In this document: piece after piece, positions 27,118 to 35,552 of the stretch | Layout: each line of letters begins with the position of its first letter | Numbering within the stretch: the stretch's first letter is position 1 | DNA from: Bacillota bacterium | GTDB lineage: Bacteria > Bacillota > Clostridia > Lachnospirales > Lachnospiraceae | DNA length: 64,000 nt | Direction: 5' to 3' | Assembly: GCA_023439505.1 (NCBI GenBank) | Contig: JAEXNR010000005.1 | Span: 100,263 to 164,262 of the forward strand | Notes under the pieces: model-generated | Databases searched by the model: none | What the model was told of the DNA's origin: nothing | Seen by the model: the letters and a program-made list of their open reading frames with translations, nothing else | Position numbers and translations under genes: made by a program

Positions 27118-28785
27118 TCACTCAAATACATGCATTATAAATTTGCGTATGTTGCTACTATTATTGTTTTTTATTAAAAATTCAAAAGTAAGATTGACGT
27201 TCCATTTTTTAATTTGGGCATACTCTCTTATTTTGGATAAAACTACTTTCCCCTGAATTAATTCATCTCTACCCACTTCTGTTTTCCATCTGTTATTAAA
27301 AGGTTTTGAAAAATCTTTAATAATTTTTTTTTCGTCTAATTTTTTATAATATGCTTTATGTCGTGAGATCATATTAGCATATGCATCAAGGTATAATTCA
27401 TCTTGCATGTCATTATAAAAATCCTTAAAGCCTACATCAGAATTACATTCTGCTAATTCACATAAATAATTATATTCAATAAATAAATTCTCCATTTCTT
27501 TACAAGGCGTAAATATTACTCTTATCTTATGAGCAATTAAGTCGCTTATAAGATCATTTAAATATTCCTCTGGATAATAATCCCTATCAAGAATCAAAAT
27601 GGCATTTGCATCATTTCCCATCAGCATATTATAAACTTCATAATAATAGATACATTTTTTATAATTTTGAAACCCGTTTATAGGGATAGGCAGCACTGAT
27701 TTCTTAATATTGTATTTTTCCATAAGTTTCATATATACTTTATAATCATCTTTATCTTCAGTAAATAATATCAAGTCGTGATTATCAAATTGAGAGACTA
27801 TTAGATTAAAATTACTACCAATTTTTCGCCTTACCTGATTAAGGAATTCACGGTTTTTTGTAGATTTAATTATGGGACTATATTTAGCTTTTTCTATAAA
27901 AATGATATTATTAACATCTACACTATCTATCATTTCAACAGAGTGAGTTGCAATAAGAACTTTACCTTTAAAATATTCCTGTACTATCTTTAATAAGTCA
28001 TGTTGCTTTTCAGGATGCAAGTTCACCTCTGGCTCATCTAGTACTAAAAATGAAGCGTGTCTATTTAATACAATATGTATTATAATTTGAAGCCAGATTT
28101 GAAGTCCTTGTCCAGCCCAAGAAATTTCTCTATCTATACCATTCTCCCTAAAAAACAAATTAATTTGATTTAAACTATAATCAATTTCATAATCAAGTAG
28201 TTCAGCACTTTCCCATGATTCATTAAATATTTGCTTTACTAATAGGTTTTCTTCCTCGGTGAGAAGTTGATATAAATAATTTCTTGTATGTCTAGGCGCT
28301 AATGAAGTGAATACGTTAGCCTTTAAATAAGCGGTTTTCATGATAATCTCTTCGGTTTCATTCAATGGGCCTAGTGGAGGTACAAATCCAAAATAGCTTA
28401 TTATATTTGAGTCATACTTACCTTCATATGAAGCATAAATATCTCTTTCAAAGGGATTAATATAAACTTTTATTATTATACCACAATCAAAAAAGGCAGA
28501 GATTTCGGCGACTATATCTTGATAATTATAAATCAATCTTTCAACGTTTATTTTTTCAACATCCTGCTTTAATAAACGATAGTACTGATTATGCTCAATA
28601 ATTAGCCTTTGTTGACTTTTGTTAATAACTTTCGTTGCATAACTAACTAGCCTTATTGCATTAATTATGGATGATTTGCCCTCGTTATTTCTCCCAGTTA
28701 ATAGTGAGCATTTATCTAAAGGGAAGATTATTTCATAAAATTTGAATGGACCATAATTAGCTATCTTTAATTTGTTAATTTGCAT
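27118..28785 (-). CDS. OLD-family ATPase/TOPRIM nuclease-like protein
   Basis: A 555-residue protein. ABC-type ATPase motifs are Walker A TGRNNEGKSS (about residues 30-39), a Walker B with FLVLDEPEVNLHP (about 245-257) and ATHSVEMID (about 277). A TOPRIM-like part follows, with acidic residues in LFTEDKDD (about 342) and ILILDRDYYPE (about 402). This is the OLD (overcoming lysogenisation defect) layout, as in GajA-type anti-phage nucleases. Start 28785 has GGAGG six bases upstream. It sits 35 bases downstream of the DUF2971 gene and may form a two-gene operon. A defence role is inferred from the family. Confidence 0.82.
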   Translation of the reverse strand: MQINKLKIANYGPFKFYEIIFPLDKCSLLTGRNNEGKSSIINAIRLVSYATKVINKSQQRLIIEHNQYYRLLKQDVEKINVERLIYNYQDIVAEISAFFDCGIIIKVYINPFERDIYASYEGKYDSNIISYFGFVPPLGPLNETEEIIMKTAYLKANVFTSLAPRHTRNYLYQLLTEEENLLVKQIFNESWESAELLDYEIDYSLNQINLFFRENGIDREISWAGQGLQIWLQIIIHIVLNRHASFLVLDEPEVNLHPEKQHDLLKIVQEYFKGKVLIATHSVEMIDSVDVNNIIFIEKAKYSPIIKSTKNREFLNQVRRKIGSNFNLIVSQFDNHDLILFTEDKDDYKVYMKLMEKYNIKKSVLPIPINGFQNYKKCIYYYEVYNMLMGNDANAILILDRDYYPEEYLNDLISDLIAHKIRVIFTPCKEMENLFIEYNYLCELAECNSDVGFKDFYNDMQDELYLDAYANMISRHKAYYKKLDEKKIIKDFSKPFNNRWKTEVGRDELIQGKVVLSKIREYAQIKKWNVNLTFEFLIKNNNSSNIRKFIMHVFE

Positions 28786-28820
28786 AATTCCTCCAATAGA
28801 CATTAAATAATTCAAAGTAA

Positions 28821-29739
28821 TCAAATCAAAATATCTTTTCCTGATGAATAACTCGATTTTTTATAGACATCCAATTGATCTGTTCGGAAGGCGGATTTAG
28901 GACTGATTATTAATTCTTCTATTAATAACATATCAAATTCTAAATCAATATAATATATATATTTATCTTCTCTTTTTATTATTGAAGGGTCATCAAGATG
29001 CTCATTATATAATGGTCTATAGAAGACCAGTCTATATTCATCTTCCTCATTCCAAAAAGGATGCTGAATAAATGGAGCGATATACAATAATTCACGGACA
29101 GCCTCTAATAGGAAATCGGTATATATTTTTCTTAGTGATATATTTAGCTCGTTAAGCAAAAACGATATTTTCTCAGTCTCATCTATTTCGAATATTATCT
29201 GAGGGGTGTATGTAATGTTACAATATACCGTAGGATCATTAATTTTAAAATATTTTTTGTAATTTTTTTTTAAAATCTGATTTAGTATAGTTATTTGCGA
29301 ATTTTCATCATATATAACTTTTTTAAACTCATAACCTAAGTAATTTCTGGAATTAAAGCGGGATAAATATTCATTGAGTTTATCAAAATCAAACTTTAAG
29401 CATACTCCCTTATTTTTTGAATATGCTTCCCACAAAAATCTACTATCCTTTTTTCCTGAAAAACAGACTACAAAACATTTTTCAGCCTTTGTAAAATAAA
29501 TCTATTAGCAGTACATTTAATGTATTTGAAATAATTTGCTTTTCATTACTTTGAATAGAAATATCTTTGTTTACGACATTTGAGATCAGTTGATCGCAAC
29601 AACCCTCAAGTAATTTTGAAATATAAATCGTATCCATAAGATCATTAGACTGGGTGCTTGCTGTAGCTCGTAACTTTTTAGTACTCATGATGTTTTTTAA
29701 ATAGGCATCTTTTGTATAGTGATAAATTTTTTTCCCCAT
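28821..29739 (-). pseudogene. DUF2971 gene with one frameshift
   Basis: Two open frames together match one DUF2971 protein. The first (29739-29482) encodes KKIYHYTKDAYLKNIMSTKK to LFYKG. The second continues EKCFVVCFSGKKDSRFLWEA (from about 29488) through FWNEEDEYRLVFYR and ends at 28821. The join needs a single-base shift at GGC-TGA near 29486. The sequence after the shift, upstream of any start codon, still encodes the conserved CFSxxxDSRFLWEAY part, which shows that this is a recent indel or a sequencing error. DUF2971 function is unknown; it is common in defence islands. It probably shares a transcript with the OLD-like gene. Confidence 0.78.
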
Positions 29740-29858
29740 AATTATCCTACCATTTTCCTTCGATTATAATTAATTCGTCACGATTTTTGTTACAAATTAT
29801 AGTAATATAATATACCGAAAAAAGGAAATTTACAACGAGAAAAATGGGTTTTTTTCAT

Positions 29859-29899
29859 AATATAAGAACCAATGTTCGAAAGACATTGATTCTTATATT
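29859..29899. terminator. Strong bidirectional stem-loop
   Basis: AATATAAGAACCAATGT (29859-29875) pairs with ACATTGATTCTTATATT (29883-29899) with one mismatch around a TCGAAAG loop, in the gap between the DUF2971 gene and the next cluster. The 288-base gap holds no gene that I can see. Confidence 0.45.
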
Positions 29900-30028
29900 A
29901 TTATAGTCAATTATATCAAAAGAATTTCAAAAACCAATTAAAAGCATCAAATAAGACAGGGATATTCTAAATTAAAACATATTATTTATACAAGAAGAGC
30001 AGAAACTGATTACTGTATTTTTTTTGAT

Positions 30029-30325
30029 TTACTTTACAACGTTAAAAATTTTTCTTTTCATTTCTACTTTTCTTAAGCGATCTTTCCTCATAACAAGATC
30101 AGCTAAGATAATTTTAATATCATCGTAGTAATTCAGTTCACCAACATAACCCATATCACATTGTGTTTTAGAGAGCTTAAAAAGTATGCTTTTATCATTT
30201 TTAAAGTATAATTCTGTAATTTCATCATGCAATAATATACATGAAAGATAATCATTATTATCTAAGGCTTTTTGGCACTTAATAATATAATCTTCTACTG
30301 AATTTTGACTTCTATTTGTCATCAT
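30029..30325 (-). CDS. Small helical hypothetical protein
   Basis: 98 residues (MMTNRSQNSVEDYIIKCQKA to KIFNVVK). Soluble and helix-rich, it looks like two short TPR-like hairpins (KCQKALDNNDYLSCILLHDE), but I cannot assign a family. It lies 12 bases downstream of the secreted Ig-like protein gene in the same direction and is probably cotranscribed with it. Confidence 0.5.
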   Translation of the reverse strand: MMTNRSQNSVEDYIIKCQKALDNNDYLSCILLHDEITELYFKNDKSILFKLSKTQCDMGYVGELNYYDDIKIILADLVMRKDRLRKVEMKRKIFNVVK

Positions 30326-30337
30326 TGCTTTAATCCT

Positions 30338-31132
30338 TTAATTTGTAAAATCGTAATCATCATATTTAGGAGTCCATTTAAATTCACTAAGTTTAGAAGT
30401 TTTATAAGCGTATATATCACCTGAATCGTCAAAATTCTGCCAAGATAAAAACCGAATAGAATTGAAGCCAACCTGGAGGCTGGGATAATCATACCAAGTG
30501 GATATATAGCAACCTTCAAACTTTTTATTAGGAAAAAATGTTATTGCATCATTGTATATATCAATCTGTAAATCACGTAAGGCCCGTTTGGTATTTGACT
30601 TTTGTTTCTCGCTGTATGATTTCGAATATTCTATATCAAAAGGTGAAATGCCATTCCAATCAACCCAAATACTATAATCATTTGGAGTGAACGAATAATT
30701 GGATTCAATTATAGTGTATTCAAATTTTACCGTACCAAAATCTGTTTTGATTGATGAATAGGTTTCTTGTAAATATTGTTCAAAATCTTTTGCATTCTTG
30801 ACTGTCTTAGTATTTGTGTTGCTATTGTTACCATTGCTATCAATTATAGTTATTTTGCAAGTGAATTTTTTTGAATTCACGGTTGCAGTAATTGAAACGG
30901 AACCTTTTTTCTTAGCCGTTACAGTACCAGAGGAACTTACCGAAGCAACAGAGGGCTTGCTTGACTTCCAGGTGATTTTAGAACTGGTTCCAGTTATTTT
31001 TAATTTCAATGTTGAATCAATTTCCATTGTAGCCTTAACTTTATTAATAGCGGCAGCAGCATCCGCATATGTCGGAGAAAAACTAGTCAATGCAATAGTT
31101 AGAATAAGCAAAAATGATATTATTTTTTTCAT
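30338..31132 (-). CDS. Secreted protein with bacterial Ig-like (Big2) domain
   Basis: 264 residues. A signal peptide (MKKIISFLLILTIALTSFSP, cleavage near ADAAA) is followed by one Big2 domain (about residues 30-105: TSSKITWKSSKPSVASVSS to SVSITATVNSKKFTCKI). A unique C-terminal region of about 150 residues has an aromatic-rich end. It could be a surface adhesin or host-interaction protein carried as cargo between repressor and recombinase. A GGAGGTGA ribosome binding site precedes the ATG. The exact role is unknown. Confidence 0.72.
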   Translation of the reverse strand: MKKIISFLLILTIALTSFSPTYADAAAAINKVKATMEIDSTLKLKITGTSSKITWKSSKPSVASVSSSGTVTAKKKGSVSITATVNSKKFTCKITIIDSNGNNSNTNTKTVKNAKDFEQYLQETYSSIKTDFGTVKFEYTIIESNYSFTPNDYSIWVDWNGISPFDIEYSKSYSEKQKSNTKRALRDLQIDIYNDAITFFPNKKFEGCYISTWYDYPSLQVGFNSIRFLSWQNFDDSGDIYAYKTSKLSEFKWTPKYDDYDFTN

Positions 31133-31305
31133 TAGTCACCTCCATATGTAATATTGGTAATTATATAAGTTGAACATTATCTGACATTTTTTACCAATTT
31201 ATAACATAAGCATACCCTATAATTTACATCAATACAAGAAAAATATATTACGAACAAATTTCTGAAACAGTTATATACGATCATAAAGCGTCACAACGAG
31301 AAAAA

Positions 31306-31323
31306 AGAAGGCACTAGCCTTCT
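31306..31323. terminator. Intrinsic terminator after the repressor gene
   Basis: AGAAGGC-ACTA-GCCTTCT hairpin with T-runs on both strands, overlapping the repressor stop codon. It works in either direction by sequence. Confidence 0.7.
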
Positions 31324-31709
31324 TTTTTTTTTCGCAAATTTTCTATTAGTCTATGGCAAGAATCTTTAAGCACTGCCTGTGATTTTGGATCAAGTTCCAT
31401 GTATGTATGCATTATCTCTTTAATTATGGTATATATGGGATTGCTCTCGTCATCTTCTAATAATTCTGACACGTATGCAGCTACTACATCTTCTTCTGGA
31501 ATTAGTTTAAACATTTCACCTACTCCAGTTTTTAACCATTTTTCATTGACGTTAAATTCTCTACAAATAGATAGAATGACAGCATCCATTGGTTCGTTAC
31601 GACCGATTTCATAACTTGCAACACTATTTCTTTTTAAACCTATTCGATCAGCAAATTCCTGTTGAGTTAAATCCAAAGATTTTCGTAATGATTTTATACG
31701 ATCTTTCAA
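31314..31709 (-). CDS. XRE-family (CI-like) phage repressor
   Basis: About 131 residues. The N-terminal helix-turn-helix is LKDRIKSLRKSLDLTQQEFADRIGLKRNSVASYEIGRNEP (about residues 1-40), followed by a linker (NVNEKWLKTGVGEMF) and an acidic helical C-terminus. The likely start is TTG 31709, six bases after GAGAGGTG. The longer frame from 31766 would begin inside the operator region. Divergent from the early genes at 31863, it is in the classical place of a lysogeny repressor. Confidence 0.82.
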   Translation of the reverse strand: MKDRIKSLRKSLDLTQQEFADRIGLKRNSVASYEIGRNEPMDAVILSICREFNVNEKWLKTGVGEMFKLIPEEDVVAAYVSELLEDDESNPIYTIIKEIMHTYMELDPKSQAVLKDSCHRLIENLRKKKEG

Positions 31710-31759
31710 TCCATACACCTCTCTTCTGAATATGAATATAGCACAATATAGTCTCACAG

Positions 31760-31840
31760 TCAACAAAAAGTCGGATAATCAACAAAAAGCCCTTGGAAAA
31801 TGTTGTTTAAAGACTTATTATGGTCTTGCAATCAACAAAT
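31760..31840. promoter_or_regulatory. Repeated operator-like sites between repressor and early genes
   Basis: TCAACAAAAAG occurs at 31760-31770 and 31779-31789, 19 bases apart. The reversed half (TGTTGTTT) is at 31801-31808, and TCAACAAAT at 31832-31840. Clustered copies in the divergent repressor/early-gene gap suggest binding sites for the XRE repressor. Confidence 0.55.
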
Positions 31841-31862
31841 TTGCATAAAGGGAGGTGACCAA

Positions 31863-32051
31863 ATGCCAGATAAAAATTTTAATCCCCAAAAAAGCATAAC
31901 TAAATTAACTCAAGAACAAAAGCAGGACATCAGAGAGATCATCGATTCTCTCAAGCAAATGGATAAGATCGGTATCATGCTAATGAAGAACGGTGCTGAT
32001 CTTTTAAAGGCAAGACAGGAACTGGAGAACAATGCAAGATTATCTGCCTAG
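31863..32051 (+). CDS. Small phage early protein
   Basis: 62 residues starting MPDKNFNPQKSITKLTQEQK, mostly one charged helix (IREIIDSLKQMDKIGIMLMK). The strong GGGAGGTGA ribosome binding site at 31850-31858 decides the ATG start. It is the first gene rightwards from the repressor and has no recognised family. Confidence 0.6.
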   Translation: MPDKNFNPQKSITKLTQEQKQDIREIIDSLKQMDKIGIMLMKNGADLLKARQELENNARLSA

Positions 32052-32084
32052 TCCGCAGGGGCTAGGCGGGGAAAGGATAATAGT

Positions 32085-32261
32085 ATGTTCAATTATCAGC
32101 TTACAAGTGGAGCCATTCTTTTAGAAGAGATGGCGGAGAAACTCACTAAAGATATTATTAACACATTCTCGGAGGAAAATATCAGTTACGAAGCAGCAAT
32201 AGTAATTCTGGATCTGGTTAAAACGAAAATAGGTAGTACTGCAATAATAAAGATTAACTAA
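32085..32261 (+). CDS. Small hypothetical phage protein
   Basis: 58 residues (MFNYQLTSGAILLEEMAEKL to GSTAIIKIN), following GGAAAGGATAA. It is short, helical and soluble. It comes 34 bases after the previous small gene in the same direction and ends overlapping the stop codon of the convergent membrane-protein gene by four bases. Family not recognised. Confidence 0.5.
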   Translation: MFNYQLTSGAILLEEMAEKLTKDIINTFSEENISYEAAIVILDLVKTKIGSTAIIKIN

Positions 32262-32794
32262 AGCCGTTTTTGAAGCATTTCCTGAAGCGTATATGATATA
32301 TTGCGTAATTCTGCATCTTTTGAAGCATTTTTCGCAATTACCATGGCTGCTCCGGCTTTCAAATTAACAGTTAAGCTTTCTTTATAAGATTTACTTGTTG
32401 TCTTGTATTCAATATCAAAGTGTATTGGTCTATCAATCTTTTTGTATTGGAGATTGCATATTCTAGATTGCTGAGGTGCGATCGTGGAGCCAACTAAATC
32501 TTTAAGAAAGTCGCGTTCAGCTTCTCCTGAAGAATAATAACTGGTTTTAAAATCAAAATCATAATCAAATCTTGTAATGGTAGCAGAAGTTAAACCGAAG
32601 TTCTTAACTACGATATAAAAAAGTGGTGAGCCGGTATTTATGCTTTCACCATAAATTGATATTACTGGACGAGTTGATTCCTCAATCATTTTAGAATTTT
32701 GCCTCATTGTCAGTACAGAAATTATGATCGAAATTATACCAATAACAAGAGCAACTAATATTCCACAAAGCTGTATTAAATCTGATAATAGCAT
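32258..32794 (-). CDS. Single-pass membrane hypothetical protein
   Basis: 178 residues. One N-terminal transmembrane helix (LIQLCGILVALVIGIISIIISV) is followed by a soluble beta-rich domain (VISIYGESINTGSPLFYIVVKNFG, an Ig-like start). ATG 32794 has AGGAGATGGG upstream; the longer frame to 32887 has no ribosome binding site. It is transcribed against the surrounding early genes, as expected for independently expressed lysogenic cargo. Function unknown. Confidence 0.6.
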   Translation of the reverse strand: MLLSDLIQLCGILVALVIGIISIIISVLTMRQNSKMIEESTRPVISIYGESINTGSPLFYIVVKNFGLTSATITRFDYDFDFKTSYYSSGEAERDFLKDLVGSTIAPQQSRICNLQYKKIDRPIHFDIEYKTTSKSYKESLTVNLKAGAAMVIAKNASKDAELRNISYTLQEMLQKRL

Positions 32795-32942
32795 AAGCCC
32801 ATCTCCTTTATAGTTTATAAAAGTATTATAAAGAAAAAGGAAGATATATGCAATTTGAAGATCAATAACATTGTAAAAACTGAGCAAAGATTAAACAACA
32901 TGTTCAAGCACCTATACATAGGATATATAGGAGGTGATTCCA

Positions 32943-33116
32943 CTGAAAAGGAAAGAAATAACCGGTAGGATTTTCGTGAGTATTAATGGTGAAGATGTAC
33001 TATGGGATACGCTTAGTCCAGAGATGCAAAAGGAAATCTCAATTGAATTGAATCGTCGGGCCGTTAAAGCTGCACTCTTGGCAAGTGGATACACGATTAA
33101 AGAGAAACCCGCTTAG
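32943..33116 (+). CDS. Small hypothetical protein, copy 1 of a tandem duplication
   Basis: About 57 residues beginning KRKEITGRIFVSINGEDVLW. No ATG is present. The best start is CTG 32943, eight bases after AGGAGGTGATT, or GTG 32934 inside that site. A second diverged copy follows 255 bases later. Composition suggests a small DNA- or protein-binding beta/helix protein; function unknown. Confidence 0.5.
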   Translation: MKRKEITGRIFVSINGEDVLWDTLSPEMQKEISIELNRRAVKAALLASGYTIKEKPA

Positions 33117-33197
33117 GCGGTAACGGTCGGACAAGCTCATAGCATATAGTACATACTTGTTTAATTATTATCATTATATTTCAAGGAGGTGATTCCG

Positions 33198-33395
33198 CTG
33201 AAAAGGAAAGAAATAACCGGTAGAATTTTCGTAAGTATTGATGGTCATATTGATAGTGAATATGTTCCTTGAGATTCGTACACTTCTGAAGAAAAAGCAG
33301 AAATATCAGCAAAAATTAACAAAAGATTTATCATCGCTTTTTACCAAGCACAAGGCTGTACAGTTATATTTAATGATAATACCCTAGGCGGGTAA
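33198..33395 (+). pseudogene. Second copy of the small protein, with in-frame TGA
   Basis: The same AGGAGGTGATT-CCG-CTG start and KRKEITGRIFVSI beginning as copy 1. Codon 25 is TGA (33270-33272) exactly where copy 1 has TGG (Trp). The frame then stays open and similar (EEKAEISAKINKRFI against MQKEISIELNRRAV) to TAA at 33393. A single nonsense change is the simplest reading. Confidence 0.6.
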
Positions 33396-33472
33396 CGATT
33401 GGACTAGCTCTATGGCAAAAGTACATACTTATTTATTTGTTCTTATTATATTTCAAGGAGGTGAATTAATCA

Positions 33473-33958
33473 ATGGGAATCAACCCTACAAAAGCAGCTG
33501 ATAATATGTACTGTAAGTGTAGAAAAGAGGCTGCAAAATTTAATGACAAACTGAATAGTAGAGAAGGAGCTGCATTACTACTGGGGGTCTCTATATCGAG
33601 CCTTTCAGATTATGAACTGGGAAATACTAAAGTCATACCTGTTGATAAGGTCTTATTAATGGCTGATCTGTATAATGCACCGGAGTTAAAGGCTTACTAC
33701 TGTAAAGAATGTTGTCCACTTGGATGCAATCATCCAGCCGTTGCACTGGAGGATTTGGATCGAGTATCAGTAAAGGCTTTATCACTGTTTCGCAAATTGC
33801 CGGGCGCGAAGGACATTCTACTTGATATTGCAGAGGATGGCGTCATTACCGAAGAGGAAAAGCCAAGTCTCAACCAGTTCATGGAAACGATTGAAGAGTT
33901 TGAAACGTTTATTCAGCAATTCAAATTGTTGGTTGAAAAGAACAACTGGAAGGAGTGA
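33473..33958 (+). CDS. XRE-type helix-turn-helix protein with cysteine cluster
   Basis: 161 residues. The HTH is near residues 25-60 (FNDKLNSREGAALLLGVSIS to DYELGNTKVIP). A Cys-rich patch YYCKECCPLGCNHP (about 80-95) could bind a metal. An acidic helical C-terminus follows. Many mobile elements of Lachnospiraceae carry this kind of regulator. AGGAGGTGAATTAATCA lies before ATG 33473. It overlaps the next HTH gene at the stop/start junction. Confidence 0.72.
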   Translation: MGINPTKAADNMYCKCRKEAAKFNDKLNSREGAALLLGVSISSLSDYELGNTKVIPVDKVLLMADLYNAPELKAYYCKECCPLGCNHPAVALEDLDRVSVKALSLFRKLPGAKDILLDIAEDGVITEEEKPSLNQFMETIEEFETFIQQFKLLVEKNNWKE

Positions 33959-33960
33959 GG

Positions 33961-34212
33961 ATGATGGACAGGCCAACAGATACGATTGCGGGTAGAATCA
34001 ACCAGGTCATGGAGATTCTGCAAATGAAACCGGCGGATATAGTAAAAAGTTCAGGAATTAGTAAAAGTTCACTCAGTTATTATATGGCTGGGAAGCTTGA
34101 ACCGAAACAGAAGAATTTATGTAAGATTGCTAAGGCACTTCGTGTAAGTGAGCAGTGGCTTCAAGGCTACGATGTACCAATGGAGGCAGAGAAGAAGATT
34201 CGACTTAGTTAA
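33961..34212 (+). CDS. Small XRE-family transcriptional regulator
   Basis: 83 residues: MMDRPTDTIAGRINQVMEIL, then HTH (MKPADIVKSSGISKSSLSYYMAGKL) and VSEQWLQGYDVP. Another frame (34148-34354) continues open with LVNRYLDLANRYSMIL beyond this stop. It could be the original C-terminus displaced by a frameshift near 34195, so the gene may be shortened. Confidence 0.65.
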   Translation: MMDRPTDTIAGRINQVMEILQMKPADIVKSSGISKSSLSYYMAGKLEPKQKNLCKIAKALRVSEQWLQGYDVPMEAEKKIRLS

Positions 34213-34420
34213 CAGATATCTTGATCTGGCGAACAGATACTCCATGATTTTATGCAGCAATGAACCAGTTGATCAGGATATTAATAATCAAATTAAAACC
34301 GAAATTCATAAGATTCGTGAAGTGTTGGGACTGGAGCAAATTTTTTTGAAGTAAGTACTAAATTATTTATTTAAGTTTTACCCAAAGTAGTAAAAATAAA
34401 AATGAGAAGGAGATTTTAAA

Positions 34421-34849
34421 ATGGCGAAAGGTATTCAAAGAAAAATTGATGAACTTGGAAGTATCACTATTCCAAAGGAAATACGCAAGGCGATGGGAAT
34501 TAAAGAGAAGGACAGACTGGGTATGTGTTTTGATAAAGACATTATCCAATTGTTTGTTGTTGGAAGTGACTTTGTAGGTTATTCCAGATGTCTTGATGAT
34601 CTGGGAAGGTGGACGGTGCCTATCGAGATCAGAAGAACGCTGAACTGCTCTGAAAGACAGTGGATGGATATTTATGTGGATGACAGCGAAGTTTTCGAGG
34701 ATACGAAGATGATATGTATTCAAAAAGTGGGGTGCTCCTGGTGCGAGAGTTCTTCTGATTTGATTGAGGTGAATGGACATGTGCTTTGTGAGAAGTGTGC
34801 CATTGAGGTGGCTAAGGAAGTATATCGGAGAAAAAAGGCTACGGCATAA
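34421..34849 (+). CDS. AbrB/SpoVT-like transcription factor with zinc-binding tail
   Basis: 142 residues with two swapped-hairpin AbrB motifs in tandem: RKIDELGSITIPKEIRKAMG (about residues 6-25) and RCLDDLGRWTVPIEIRRTLN (about 55-74). A CSWC...CEKC pair at the C-terminus could form a zinc ribbon. AGAAGGAG precedes the ATG. It is probably a DNA-binding regulator of element genes or of the host transition state. Confidence 0.78.
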   Translation: MAKGIQRKIDELGSITIPKEIRKAMGIKEKDRLGMCFDKDIIQLFVVGSDFVGYSRCLDDLGRWTVPIEIRRTLNCSERQWMDIYVDDSEVFEDTKMICIQKVGCSWCESSSDLIEVNGHVLCEKCAIEVAKEVYRRKKATA

Positions 34850-34867
34850 TACTCTTTATAAAAAAGA

Positions 34868-34903
34868 TTGTATCAAGTGACCAAACTCAGATACAACCTT
34901 TTT
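34868..34903 (+). terminator. Intrinsic terminator after the AbrB-like gene
   Basis: TTGTATC (34868-34874) pairs with GATACAA (34890-34896), followed by CCTTTTT. Confidence 0.55.
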
Positions 34904-34974
34904 ACAAACATTTAAATAAAAGAATCCAAACATATTTTATCAAATACCGAGAAGTATTACAAGGGGTGACTGTG

Positions 34975-35217
34975 ATGTTTGCCAATAATCTCTATATGGT
35001 TAATACCTGGGCCGGTGAAATTAAGCCGGTGAAAAAGATAGCTTTGTTTCCGGAGGTTGATCAAAAAGGGAACGTGTTCTATAAGATAGAAGGTCAGGTC
35101 AATACAGATTGTTTCATGATCAGTTACTCCTATGATAAGGATAAGGCCAAGAAGGACTATGATCAGCTGCTGGAGCAGTTGATTGAGTTCCAAGAGAAGA
35201 ACTTAGTCACTTGTTAA
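34975..35217 (+). CDS. Small hypothetical protein
   Basis: 80 residues beginning MFANNLYMVNTWAGEIKPVK, soluble and ending in a helix (KKDYDQLLEQLIEFQEKN). ATG 34975 follows AGGGGTGACT; a GTG at 34966 is inside that site. Not recognised. Confidence 0.5.
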   Translation: MFANNLYMVNTWAGEIKPVKKIALFPEVDQKGNVFYKIEGQVNTDCFMISYSYDKDKAKKDYDQLLEQLIEFQEKNLVTC

Positions 35218-35241
35218 TGTCATAGGAAGGAGTTTTAAGCG

Positions 35242-35406
35242 ATGGGATGTAAAGCAGCTACATTAGATTTGGATAACGGAAGATATCAATGTGATGTATC
35301 TGGAAGTGAATGTATGTATTTATTTCCTGATAGTAAGCGGTGTGCAGAGGACTATGGAGAGGGGCCTGAGGCTATCTCTGGAGAAGACGATGAGACCGAA
35401 GACTGA
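35242..35406 (+). CDS. Small Cys-containing acidic protein
   Basis: 54 residues (MGCKAATLDLDNGRYQCDVS to GEDDETED) with four Cys residues (CKA, QCDVSGSEC, RC) that may bind metal. AAGGAGTTTTAAGC lies before the ATG at 35242. It follows the preceding small gene by 24 bases in the same direction. Confidence 0.5.
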   Translation: MGCKAATLDLDNGRYQCDVSGSECMYLFPDSKRCAEDYGEGPEAISGEDDETED

Positions 35407-35474
35407 TCTGACTGAACGAAGGTGAAATATGCTAATAGGGTTGCATAATGCAATTTGGCTTACTTCATCCGAGT

Positions 35475-35534
35475 AAATCCGAACAAATCCATGCAAATCC
35501 GGACAAATCAGAGTAAATCCAAATAAATCAAAGT
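35475..35534 (+). repeat. Six 10-bp iterons, tubC-like centromere
   Basis: AAATCC or AAATCA begins at 35475, 35485, 35495, 35505, 35515 and 35525, a strict 10-base period, so every copy faces the same side of the helix. A degenerate TTCATCC just upstream may be a seventh. The array ends 18 bases before a winged-helix gene that overlaps an FtsZ/TubZ-like start, which is the layout of type III (tubC-tubR-tubZ) partition loci. Confidence 0.65.
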
Positions 35535-35552
35535 TAGGGGTGATTCAAATCA

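Noticed and set aside
33270..33272. UGA recoded as tryptophan or selenocysteine
   Set aside because: Many genes of the window end in TGA and use TGG for Trp, and no SECIS-like hairpin follows. A nonsense mutation in a duplicated gene is simpler. The same applies to the TGA-interrupted small frame at 59583.
34148..34354. Separate 68-residue gene overlapping the small HTH gene
   Set aside because: No ribosome binding site; more likely the displaced C-terminus of the HTH gene, so mentioned there rather than as an own gene.
35475..35534. Possible CRISPR array or replication origin iterons
   Set aside because: The repeat unit is only 10 bases without spacers of unique sequence, and no cas or rep gene is near. 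The adjacent TubR/TubZ-like frames fit a centromere better.
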